The notes under the pieces: generated by a model
The model's input: the letters and a program-made list of their open reading frames with translations, nothing else
Told to the model about the DNA's origin: nothing
Database searches by the model: none
Made by a program: the position numbers and the translations under genes
Assembly (NCBI GenBank): GCA_029219125.1
Contig: JAQXSU010000061.1
Coordinates: forward strand, 1 to 8,463
Source of the DNA: Bacillota bacterium
GTDB lineage: Bacteria > Bacillota > Clostridia > Peptostreptococcales > Anaerovoracaceae
Direction: 5' to 3'
DNA: 8,463 bases
Shown here: one piece after another, positions 1 through 5,216 of the stretch
How positions within the stretch are numbered: the first letter of the stretch is position 1
Layout of the letters: each line of letters opens with the position of its first letter

Positions 1-138
1 ATGTGCATGCCTGGCGATAACATCACCATGGAAATCGACCTGATCACTCCGATCGCAATCGAAGAAGGACTGCGTTTCGCAATCAGAGAAGGCGGCAGAA
101 CCGTAGGTTCCGGCGTAGTAACTGAAATCATCGAATAA
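1..138 (+). CDS. tuf: Elongation factor Tu, C-terminal end (partial)
   Basis: This is the last 45 codons of EF-Tu, the GTPase that delivers aminoacyl-tRNA to the ribosome. The frame is open from base 1 and stops at TAA 136-138. The translated residues carry the hallmark C-terminal barrel sequence: MPGDN, then a segment ending PIAIEEGLRFAIREGGRTVG and the terminal VGSGVV stretch. This is domain 3, which contacts tRNA and EF-Ts. The GTPase domain lies upstream of the window, so the ATG at base 1 is an internal methionine and not the start. The codon choice (GAA, ATC, GTA) is that of a highly expressed gene. In many Bacillota tuf lies close to the rpmG-secE-nusG cluster, which fits this locus. 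Identification is secure; only the length is unknown. Confidence 0.97.
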   Translation: MCMPGDNITMEIDLITPIAIEEGLRFAIREGGRTVGSGVVTEIIE

Positions 139-171
139 TTCGACACTTTCAGGAAACTGAATCAATAGAGA

Positions 172-206
172 CAGAACCCGCAGATGCTCTGCGGGTTCTG
201 GCATTT
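172..206 (+). terminator. Hairpin terminator after tuf
   Basis: A perfect 13-bp inverted repeat (CAGAACCCGCAGA at 172-184 with TCTGCGGGTTCTG at 188-200, loop TGC) sits 33 nt after the tuf stop. The tract downstream is short (GCATTT), so the U-run is weak. The stem would be very stable, but some read-through into the corA-like gene 40 nt downstream is plausible, and I see no convincing promoter between them. Confidence 0.8.
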
Positions 207-239
207 CCGGGAAAGAAAACAGAAGGGGGACTAGGGCAC

Positions 240-1124
240 ATGAAAAAGCTGAAACTGAAAAACGGGCTGGACGTGTGGATTTTGGGCAGAGAGGAAGAAA
301 ATGCAGAGGACGTAATGCTGCCAGAGACCCTGAAGAAGAGCATGAAGAACCTTCGTTACTGCAAGCTGGAAAGAACGGGGGAAAACTACATCGGTACCAT
401 AAAGGTGCCCCGTCAGGAGAAGCAGGGCGGCATGGCTTTTGCGTTTTTCCTGGAGGAACCCCGGAACGGCGCAGAGGCCGGGCGCCTGATGTTTGCAGAA
501 GAATCGGGAAGGCTGGCAGCGCTGGCGGAAGAAAACAGAACTGATCTGGAAGGGTCGGAAGACGGACAGAACTTTATACTGAACCTGCTCCACCTTCTGA
601 TGCAGGATGATGTACTGCAGCTGGAGCGGCTGGAGGAAAGCCTGTATGCGCTGGAGGAGGAACTGCTGAAGGGAATCCCCGAGAATTTTCAGGAAAGGAC
701 TGCCCGCTGCCGGCGAAAGTTGTTTACCTTGCATACCTATTATGAGCAGATGGCCAATCTGGCGGGGAACATGGAGGATGACCCCCGGCTTGCCCGGCAG
801 GAAGAGACCTGTGCGGAGTGGGGACGGCTGGCAGATAAGGCGGAGCGGCTCCATAACCATGTGGAAATGCTGCGGGAGTATCTCCTTCAGATTCGGGAAC
901 TGTACCAGTCGAGAACGGCAGAGCAGCAGAATCGGATTATGACCATGCTGACGGTGATCACGACTGTTTTCCTGCCGCTGACGCTGATCGCAGGCTGGTA
1001 TGGCATGAACTTTCCAAACATGCCGGAGCTGCACTGGCGGTACGGTTATGCTGCGGTCATCGGGCTCAGCGTACTGACTGTGACGTTGGAAATCTTATAT
1101 TTTAAAAAGAAAAAGATGCTGTAG
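240..1124 (+). CDS. corA: CorA-family magnesium/divalent cation transporter
   Basis: The 294-aa product is a CorA/MIT-family channel, which as a homopentamer admits Mg2+ (or Co2+/Ni2+) through the cytoplasmic membrane. The decisive motif is Y-G-M-N at about residues 254-257, directly after membrane span 1 (about 234-253). The conserved MPEL loop follows at 261-264, then span 2 (about 269-287) and a lysine-rich cytoplasmic tail (KKKK). Residues 1-230 form the acidic, helical cytoplasmic funnel, with a long coiled segment around 115-225. The length is slightly below classical CorA (about 316 aa). The start is supported by AAGGGGG at 223-229, 10 nt before the ATG. It follows tuf with no visible promoter, so expression may depend on read-through. 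Ion specificity cannot be read from sequence, and a Zn2+ exporter-like (ZntB) role remains possible. Confidence 0.93.
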   Translation: MKKLKLKNGLDVWILGREEENAEDVMLPETLKKSMKNLRYCKLERTGENYIGTIKVPRQEKQGGMAFAFFLEEPRNGAEAGRLMFAEESGRLAALAEENRTDLEGSEDGQNFILNLLHLLMQDDVLQLERLEESLYALEEELLKGIPENFQERTARCRRKLFTLHTYYEQMANLAGNMEDDPRLARQEETCAEWGRLADKAERLHNHVEMLREYLLQIRELYQSRTAEQQNRIMTMLTVITTVFLPLTLIAGWYGMNFPNMPELHWRYGYAAVIGLSVLTVTLEILYFKKKKML

Positions 1125-1141
1125 CAAGGAAGTCCTTGCTA
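1122..1141 (+). repeat. Palindrome overlapping corA stop and the next -35 box
   Basis: TAGCAAGGA at 1122-1130 is repeated in inverted orientation as TCCTTGCTA at 1133-1141, with only AG between them. It contains the corA stop codon on its left and the -35 element of the nitroreductase promoter on its right. No U-run follows, so it is not a good intrinsic terminator. A repressor operator is the more natural reading. Confidence 0.6.
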
Positions 1142-1163
1142 TATGGCCGGAATATGGTAAAAT
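1136..1163 (+). promoter_or_regulatory. Predicted promoter of the nitroreductase gene
   Basis: TTGCTA (1136-1141) and TAAAAT (1158-1163) are separated by 16 bp. The -10 is preceded by an extended TG (TGG TAAAAT, 1155-1163). Both boxes match sigma-A consensus at four or five of six positions. Transcription would start near 1170, leaving a leader of about 50 nt. The -35 lies inside the right arm of the palindrome at 1122-1141, so a protein bound there would block initiation. Confidence 0.6.
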
Positions 1164-1222
1164 AGAAAAAGATGACGCTTGCGTCCTATAATACATCTAT
1201 ACGTCAGGAAAGGAAATGAACC

Positions 1223-1774
1223 ATGGATTTAATTACCGGAATCAAAGAAAGAAGAAGTATCAGAAAGTTTCAGGACAAGAAGGTGCCCCATGAAGTGATC
1301 GAGGAGATCGTAAATGTGGCAGCTTATGCGCCATCCTGGAAGAATACGCAGATTGCAAGATATATCGTTGTGGAAGACCCGGAGAAAATCGCAGCCATTG
1401 CGACAGAAGACTGCACCCTGGGCTTTACCTATAACATCAAAACGATGGCCAATGCACCGGCGCTTGTTCTGCTGACCATGGTAAAGGGCCGGTCCGGCTT
1501 CGAAAAGGACGGCAGCTACACCACGCCGAAGGGTGACCGCTGGGAAATGTTTGATGCCGGCATTGCGGCACAGACCTTCTGTCTGGCAGCCCACGAAAAG
1601 GGGATCGGAACGGTAATCATGGGCATTTTCGATGAAAATAAAGTGGCCGAAATCGTGGAAATTCCGGAAGGTCAGCAGCTTGCAGCTATCATTCCGATTG
1701 GCTACCCGGTGGACGGCGAGGTCGCCGCACCTCCAAGGAAAACTGCAGAGCAGCTGCTTTCTTTCGTGGAGTAG
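1223..1774 (+). CDS. Nitroreductase-family FMN oxidoreductase
   Basis: The 183-aa protein belongs to the nitroreductase family, dimeric flavoproteins that use FMN and NAD(P)H to reduce nitro groups, quinones or flavins in the cytoplasm. Family signs are: the N-terminal I-x-x-R-R-S-I-R-K-F (FMN phosphate contact, residues 7-16); A-P-S-W-K-N-T-Q at 36-43; the D-A-G-I-A-A-Q-T core helix at 111-118; the glycine turn G-I-G-T (127-130); and the terminal strand I-I-P-I-G-Y-P (156-162). The length is typical of the short single-domain members. AGGAAAGG lies at 1207-1214, 8 nt before the ATG, and an out-of-frame ATG at 1216 is not used. The gene has its own promoter and stands apart from its neighbours. 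Its substrate is unknown, and a redox or detoxification role is only inferred from the family. Confidence 0.92.
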   Translation: MDLITGIKERRSIRKFQDKKVPHEVIEEIVNVAAYAPSWKNTQIARYIVVEDPEKIAAIATEDCTLGFTYNIKTMANAPALVLLTMVKGRSGFEKDGSYTTPKGDRWEMFDAGIAAQTFCLAAHEKGIGTVIMGIFDENKVAEIVEIPEGQQLAAIIPIGYPVDGEVAAPPRKTAEQLLSFVE

Positions 1775-1841
1775 AATGCGACGGTTCCGGACAAAATCGG
1801 GAAATCGTAAGAAATGTTAGAAAAATGTAAGCTTTTTTCCA

Positions 1842-1870
1842 TTGCCACGGCGGTAAAAATAAGGTAAACT
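1842..1870 (+). promoter_or_regulatory. Predicted promoter of the LCP gene
   Basis: TTGCCA (1842-1847) and TAAACT (1865-1870) are separated by 17 bp, a good sigma-A arrangement. Transcription would begin near 1877, inside the first arm of the following hairpin. The LCP gene therefore appears to have its own promoter and is probably not co-transcribed from the nitroreductase promoter. Confidence 0.55.
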
Positions 1871-1875
1871 ATCTG

Positions 1876-1905
1876 AGGAGTCTCGGGGAGGGACTCCTTA
1901 TTTTC
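1876..1905 (+). terminator. Hairpin with U-rich tail between nitroreductase and LCP genes
   Basis: AGGAGTC (1876-1882) pairs with GACTCCT (1892-1898) across a 9-nt loop and is followed by TATTTTC. It can serve as the terminator of the nitroreductase transcript. Because it begins almost at the predicted start site of the LCP transcript, it could instead form a 5' stabilising hairpin on that mRNA. Confidence 0.55.
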
Positions 1906-1910
1906 GGTGC

Positions 1911-1935
1911 GCTGCGGTTGCTTTGCAGCCGCAGC
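1911..1935 (+). repeat. Second leader hairpin before the LCP gene
   Basis: GCTGCGGTTGC (1911-1921) pairs with GCAGCCGCAGC (1925-1935) around a TTT loop: 11 bp with one G-U pair when written as RNA. No U-run follows. It sits 23 nt upstream of the GGAGG ribosome binding site and may affect mRNA stability or ribosome access. Confidence 0.55.
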
Positions 1936-1969
1936 GGGTTCGCAGCAGGAGAGTTTTGGAGGAAGAATT

Positions 1970-3514
1970 ATGCGAAGCGAAAGAAGGGAAGAAGAAAGAA
2001 GGCAGAAAGCGGCAGCACGGGGCAACCGTTTTTTTCAGGTGCTTTCTGTGATATATACACTGATCCTGGCAGCATTCATCGGATTGCTGATCTGGATCAA
2101 TGTACTGCCGGCCAAGTATCTCTACAGCCTGATTGCTGTGCTGATTCTGATTTCGATCTTTATCGTTCCGGTCATGTTCAGCCGTTACGGCATAAGGAAG
2201 CGGAAGACTGCAGCTGCTTTTTTCTCGGTGATTCTCATTGCCGGATTCGGCGTGGGAGCATGGTATCTGGCCGATACCATCGATTTCCTGGATGATATCA
2301 CCGTGGCCGGCAGCATCGTGGAACTGAAAGAAGACTACTATGTAGTGGTAAAGAGCGATTCGGCATTTACCGATGTATCGGAGCTGGCAGGCAGCGGGGT
2401 CGGAACGCATATGACAAATGATCTGACGTATTCCGAGGCAAAAGATGATCTGCAGCGGGAAGTCAGTGTAGAGTATAAGTATTTTGCCGATTTGAACCAG
2501 CTTTTCGACGGTCTGGCAGCAGGGGGCTGTGAAACGGTGGATGAAACCACAGGGATTGCAGAATTCCAGGAATATCAGGCGGTATTCATCAGTGCGGCCA
2601 GCTATGAATCGCTGAAAGCAGAGAGGACGAGCCTGGAGGAGGAAACCCGGATTCTCTACACCATTTCCATCAAAGTAGGAGAAGCGGGAGCCTCAAAAGC
2701 CGTGAATGTGAAGAAGGATTCCTTTAATGTCTATGTCAGCGGGCTCGATGTGGAAGGAGATATCGGCATTCAGTCTCGTTCAGATGTAAATATCATCGTG
2801 ACGGTGAACCCGAAGACGCACGAAGTACTGCTGACTTCCATCCCGCGGGATTATTATGTGAGCCTGCCGGGCAAGGGTGCGCAGGACAAGCTGACCCATT
2901 CAGGGCTTTACGGCATTCAGGAAACCATGGGTGCAGTGGAGGAAATGACGGGTCTGACCATGAACTATTATGTCAAAGTGAACTACAGCACGGTGGTGAA
3001 GCTGGTGGACGCCATCGGCGGCGTGGATGTGGATTCACCGTATGCCTTTACGACACATAACATGAAGGGCATGCCGGAACTCAACGGGATCAACTTCGTG
3101 CAGGGTATCAACCATTTGGATGGAAAAATGGCACTGGCGTTCTGCCGGGAGCGTGCTTCCTGGGTAGACGGAGACATGCGCAGAAACGAGAACCAGCAGC
3201 TGGTTCTGGAGGCGATTCTGAAGAAGGCCACCGGCAGCACTGCAATTCTGACCAGCTATACATCCATTCTGGATGCGATCCGCGGCAATATGGAAACTAA
3301 TATGAGCACGGAAGAAATGACATCTCTGGTGAAGATGCAGCTGAACGACATGCCGTCCTGGGACATTCAGAAGACTGCGCTGAAGGGGAAGAACGACTAT
3401 CTGCCATGTTATGCGCTGGGAGGGGCTTACGCTTCCGTGGTGGATCAGGATCATGAGCAGATTGCCCAGGCGGCGGATAGGATCATCGGCGTGATGAATA
3501 ACGGCGAAGAATAA
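1970..3514 (+). CDS. LCP (LytR-CpsA-Psr) family cell-wall glycopolymer ligase
   Basis: The 514-aa product is an LCP phosphotransferase. This family moves undecaprenyl-linked glycopolymers such as teichoic acids or capsule onto peptidoglycan on the outer face of the membrane. Residues 1-20 are a basic, charged cytoplasmic start. Three membrane spans follow at about 22-43, 50-70 and 81-101. Residues 110-235 form an extracellular accessory region, and the LCP catalytic domain covers about 250-410. Its signature residues are visible: SRSD (269-272, catalytic Asp), IPRD (291-294, Arg), DKLTHSG (306-312), and FCRERASW (391-398) with DGDMRRNENQQ (400-410). GGAGG at 1958-1962 fixes the ATG at 1970. 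An in-frame GTG at 1907 would put the hairpin at 1911-1935 inside the coding region and has no ribosome binding site. Three N-terminal spans exceed the single span of the classical family. The specific polymer is unknown. Confidence 0.93.
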   Translation: MRSERREEERRQKAAARGNRFFQVLSVIYTLILAAFIGLLIWINVLPAKYLYSLIAVLILISIFIVPVMFSRYGIRKRKTAAAFFSVILIAGFGVGAWYLADTIDFLDDITVAGSIVELKEDYYVVVKSDSAFTDVSELAGSGVGTHMTNDLTYSEAKDDLQREVSVEYKYFADLNQLFDGLAAGGCETVDETTGIAEFQEYQAVFISAASYESLKAERTSLEEETRILYTISIKVGEAGASKAVNVKKDSFNVYVSGLDVEGDIGIQSRSDVNIIVTVNPKTHEVLLTSIPRDYYVSLPGKGAQDKLTHSGLYGIQETMGAVEEMTGLTMNYYVKVNYSTVVKLVDAIGGVDVDSPYAFTTHNMKGMPELNGINFVQGINHLDGKMALAFCRERASWVDGDMRRNENQQLVLEAILKKATGSTAILTSYTSILDAIRGNMETNMSTEEMTSLVKMQLNDMPSWDIQKTALKGKNDYLPCYALGGAYASVVDQDHEQIAQAADRIIGVMNNGEE

Positions 3515-3545
3515 AGATGAAAAATAACGGCGAAGAATAACGGCA
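3497..3545 (+). repeat. 18-bp direct repeat at the 3' end of the LCP gene
   Basis: The 18-mer AATAACGGCGAAGAATAA occurs at 3497-3514 and again at 3523-3540, 26 bp apart. A third partial copy, AATAACGGC, lies at 3537-3545. The first copy holds the last codons (N-G-E-E) and stop of the LCP gene. The second, non-coding copy therefore appears to be a local tandem duplication. No terminator is evident here. Confidence 0.8.
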
Positions 3546-3573
3546 GAAAGAAAAAATAATGTAATTTTAGGTG

Positions 3574-3602
3574 TTGACATTGCCAGATGCCTGTTTTATA
3601 AT
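3574..3602 (+). promoter_or_regulatory. Perfect-consensus promoter of the rpmG-secE-nusG operon
   Basis: TTGACA (3574-3579) and TATAAT (3597-3602) are both exact sigma-A consensus hexamers with the optimal 17-bp spacing. This marks a very strong promoter, expected for ribosomal and elongation genes. The start point would be near 3609, giving a leader of about 75 nt before rpmG. Confidence 0.9.
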
Positions 3603-3632
3603 TATATGGCAACTTTATGATTAGAAGTAAAA

Positions 3633-3661
3633 CAGAGCTTTAATTCAGGCTCTGAATTTTG
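3633..3661 (+). promoter_or_regulatory. Two mutually exclusive hairpins in the rpmG leader
   Basis: CAGAGC (3633-3638) can pair with GCTCTG (3649-3654). Alternatively, AATTCAG (3642-3648) pairs with CTGAATT (3652-3658) around the 3-nt loop GCT, followed by TT and then GAG. The two pairings share bases, so only one can form at a time. The second resembles a weak intrinsic terminator, suggesting attenuation of the operon, but the function is inferred. Confidence 0.4.
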
Positions 3662-3683
3662 AGTTAAACGGAGGACAATCACA

Positions 3684-3833
3684 ATGAGAGTAAAAGTGAC
3701 GCTGGCATGCACAGAATGCAAGCAGAGAAACTACAATACCATGAAGAACAAGAAGAACGACCCGGATCGTATCGAAATGCAGAAGTACTGCAAGTTCTGC
3801 AAGAAGCATACTCTTCATAAAGAAACCAAATAA
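3684..3833 (+). CDS. rpmG: Large-subunit ribosomal protein bL33 (zinc-ribbon type)
   Basis: This 49-aa protein is bL33, a small component of the 50S subunit near the E site. It begins MRVKVTLACTECK and contains two C-x-x-C pairs (C9/C12 and C36/C39) that would bind one zinc ion. This is the C+ form that zinc starvation commonly replaces with a cysteine-free paralogue. The conserved basic core N-Y-x-T-x-K-N-K-K and the KYCKFC segment are present. The ribosome binding site is GGAGG at 3670-3674, 9 nt before the ATG. It is the first gene of the operon, with secE 24 nt behind its stop. In many relatives a tRNA-Trp gene lies between these two; none is present here. Confidence 0.96.
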   Translation: MRVKVTLACTECKQRNYNTMKNKKNDPDRIEMQKYCKFCKKHTLHKETK

Positions 3834-3857
3834 CCGGGAAGAGAAGGAGAGCGTATT

Positions 3858-4076
3858 ATGGCAAAAGAGACTGCGAAAAAGAAAGCCGGCATCGGTGAGT
3901 ATTTTAAAGGCGTCAAGATTGAAATGAAGAAGGTTGTATGGCCTACGAAGAAGGAAACTGTTTCCTATACAGCAGTGGTCATTCTGACCTGTGCCATCTT
4001 TGCACTGGGTTTCTGGCTGATTGATACCGGTGTACTGGCAGCACTGAAACATATTCTGAACATCACTCTGGCTTAA
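3858..4076 (+). CDS. secE: Preprotein translocase subunit SecE
   Basis: This is the short, 72-aa Gram-positive form of SecE, which clamps the SecY channel for protein export across the cytoplasmic membrane. The N-terminus is lysine-rich. The family signature follows at about residues 21-33, I-E-M-K-K-V-V-W-P-T-K-K-E, which forms the amphipathic helix lying on the membrane surface with the invariant W-P (28-29). A single membrane span covers about 36-57, and a short tail follows. GAAGGAG at 3843-3849 is spaced 8 nt from the ATG. The gene sits between rpmG and nusG, the classical order, with 20 nt to nusG. Confidence 0.96.
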   Translation: MAKETAKKKAGIGEYFKGVKIEMKKVVWPTKKETVSYTAVVILTCAIFALGFWLIDTGVLAALKHILNITLA

Positions 4077-4096
4077 TTTGAAAAGAAGGTAGCAAG

Positions 4097-4681
4097 ATGT
4101 CTGAATTTGAAAACAGCAAGACGCCTGTCACTGTATCTCCGCTGATCGGCGAGGGACTCCGCGGTGACGGACAGGCCAGATGGTATGTGGTGCATACTTA
4201 CTCCGGCCATGAGAACAAGGTCAAAGTGAATATCGAAAAGATGGTTGAGAACCGTGGTATGCAGGATCTGATTCTGGACATCGTTGTACCGACAGAAGAT
4301 AAAATCGAGGTAAAAGACGGTCAGCGCAAGATTAAGACCAGAAAGATGTTTCCGGGTTATGTTATCATAAAGATGATTGTAACCAACGAAACCTGGTACC
4401 TGGTGAGAAACACCCAGGGTGTTACCGGCTTCGTAGGTCATGGCTCCGACCCGATTCCTCTGACGGATGAAGAAGTCGCCAGAATGGGAATCGAAAAAGT
4501 ATATATCGATCTGGATGTGGAAATCGGAGAAACCGTAAAGGTAATCAGCGGCCCGTTTGAAGGGTTCATGGGTACCGTGGAAGAGATCAGCAATGAAAAG
4601 CAGATCCTGAAGGTGAAAGTTTCCATGTTCGGAAGAGAGACCCCGGTTGAACTGGAATTCAGCCAGGTGGATAAGATTTAA
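4097..4681 (+). CDS. nusG: Transcription termination/antitermination protein NusG
   Basis: The 194-aa product is NusG, which binds the RNA polymerase clamp and affects pausing, termination and coupling to the ribosome. The NGN domain spans about 27-118, opening with A-R-W-Y-V-V-H-T-Y-S-G-H-E-N-K-V and containing R-K-M-F-P-G-Y-V (82-89) and the conserved T-Q-G-V-T-G-F-V-G (106-114). The KOW domain runs from about 141 to 175, with G-E-T-V-K-V-I-S-G-P-F (144-154) and F-M-G-T-V. An extra N-terminal stretch of about 26 residues, absent from shorter homologues, precedes the first strand. AAGAAGG (4082-4088) supports this start. The stop codon is part of the hairpin separating it from rplK. Confidence 0.97.
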   Translation: MSEFENSKTPVTVSPLIGEGLRGDGQARWYVVHTYSGHENKVKVNIEKMVENRGMQDLILDIVVPTEDKIEVKDGQRKIKTRKMFPGYVIIKMIVTNETWYLVRNTQGVTGFVGHGSDPIPLTDEEVARMGIEKVYIDLDVEIGETVKVISGPFEGFMGTVEEISNEKQILKVKVSMFGRETPVELEFSQVDKI

Positions 4682-4700
4682 AGGAACCACCGGTTCTTTT
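4681..4700 (+). terminator. Weak terminator-like hairpin between nusG and rplK
   Basis: The RNA AAGGAACC (4681-4688) pairs with GGUUCUUU (4692-4699) around an ACC loop; its U-rich right arm ends in TTTT. It starts at the last base of the nusG stop codon. It is short and AU-rich at its base, so it probably causes only partial termination, setting the ratio of nusG to ribosomal protein transcripts. Confidence 0.45.
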
Positions 4701-4723
4701 AGATAAAATTGTTAGATAAAATT
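4699..4723 (+). repeat. Tandem 12-bp repeat before rplK
   Basis: TTAGATAAAATT occurs at 4699-4710 and 4712-4723, a period of 13 bp. Each copy contains TAAAAT, a possible -10 box, but no acceptable -35 box lies 16-18 bp upstream of either. I therefore list it as a repeat and not as a promoter. It ends 5 nt before the rplK Shine-Dalgarno. Confidence 0.6.
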
Positions 4724-4746
4724 CTGGGAAAGGAGGAACCAGGAAA

Positions 4747-5172
4747 ATGGCAAAGAAAGTTGAAGGTTATATCAAACTTCAGATTGCAGCCGGAAATGCT
4801 ACACCAGCACCTCCAGTAGGTCCTGCATTAGGTCAGAAGGGCGTAAACATTATGGACTTCTGTAAGCAGTTCAACGCTAGAACACAGGATCAGCCGGGAA
4901 TGGTTATCCCTGTAGTAATCACCGTTTATGCTGACAGATCATTTACGTTTGTCTGCAAGACTCCGCCGGCAGCTGTTCTGCTGAAGAAAGCAGCAGGTCT
5001 GACTGCAGCATCCGGAGAACCTAACAAGAAAAAGGTTGCGACTCTGACCAGAGCTCAGGTTGAAGAAATCGCCAAGATCAAGATGCCTGACTTAAATGCA
5101 GCCACTGTGGAAGCAGCTACCGAAATGATCAAGGGTACTGCAAGAAGCATGGGAATCGTTGTAGAAGATTAA
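4747..5172 (+). CDS. rplK: Large-subunit ribosomal protein uL11
   Basis: The 141-aa product is uL11, which binds the GTPase-associated region of 23S rRNA at the stalk base, contacts EF-Tu and EF-G, and supports RelA activation. The N-terminal domain shows the proline-rich turn P-A-P-P-V-G-P-A-L-G-Q-K-G-V-N-I (20-35), the hinge used by thiopeptide antibiotics, and then M-D-F-C-K-Q-F-N. The C-terminal rRNA-binding domain ends in K-G-T-A-R-S-M-G-I. The length equals the usual 141 aa. AAAGGAGG (4729-4736) precedes the ATG by 10 nt. It is followed 44 nt later by rplA, the invariant partner in this operon. Confidence 0.98.
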   Translation: MAKKVEGYIKLQIAAGNATPAPPVGPALGQKGVNIMDFCKQFNARTQDQPGMVIPVVITVYADRSFTFVCKTPPAAVLLKKAAGLTAASGEPNKKKVATLTRAQVEEIAKIKMPDLNAATVEAATEMIKGTARSMGIVVED

Positions 5173-5175
5173 TCA

Positions 5176-5203
5176 GTGGGAGACAGAATGTCGTTAGTAC
5201 CAC
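5176..5203 (+). promoter_or_regulatory. Candidate L1-binding autoregulatory hairpin before rplA
   Basis: GTGG (5176-5179) pairs with CCAC (5200-5203). Inside it, GACA (5182-5185) pairs with TGTC (5189-5192) around GAA. An asymmetric loop, GA on the left and GTTAGTA on the right, lies between the two helices. Two short helices joined by an asymmetric loop are the general form of L1-binding sites in 23S rRNA and in mRNA leaders that mimic it. AAGGAGG of rplA (5204-5210) begins at the next base, so bound L1 would hide it. The motif match is by eye. Confidence 0.6.
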
Positions 5204-5216
5204 AAGGAGGTAAAAC

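Noticed and set aside
231..1034. Long open frame on the - strand opposite the corA-like gene
   Set aside because: Its product has no recognisable domain and a biased, unstructured composition. The + strand frame has the GMN motif and a ribosome binding site, so this is an antisense shadow.
1122..1141. Terminator for the corA-like gene
   Set aside because: There is no U-run after the palindrome and the centre is too tight for a full 9-bp RNA stem, so an operator is more likely.
1187..1192. Consensus TATAAT as a second nitroreductase promoter
   Set aside because: No -35 element lies at 16-18 bp upstream; the bases there are A-rich.
1907..1969. GTG start at 1907 for the LCP gene
   Set aside because: No ribosome binding site precedes it and the added residues would come from the hairpin. 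GGAGG and ATG at 1958-1972 fit much better.
3834..3857. tRNA-Trp gene between rpmG and secE
   Set aside because: The gap is only 24 nt and holds just the secE ribosome binding site.
4704..4722. Promoter for rplK in the AT-rich repeat
   Set aside because: Both TAAAAT copies lack a usable -35 box and no TG extension precedes them.
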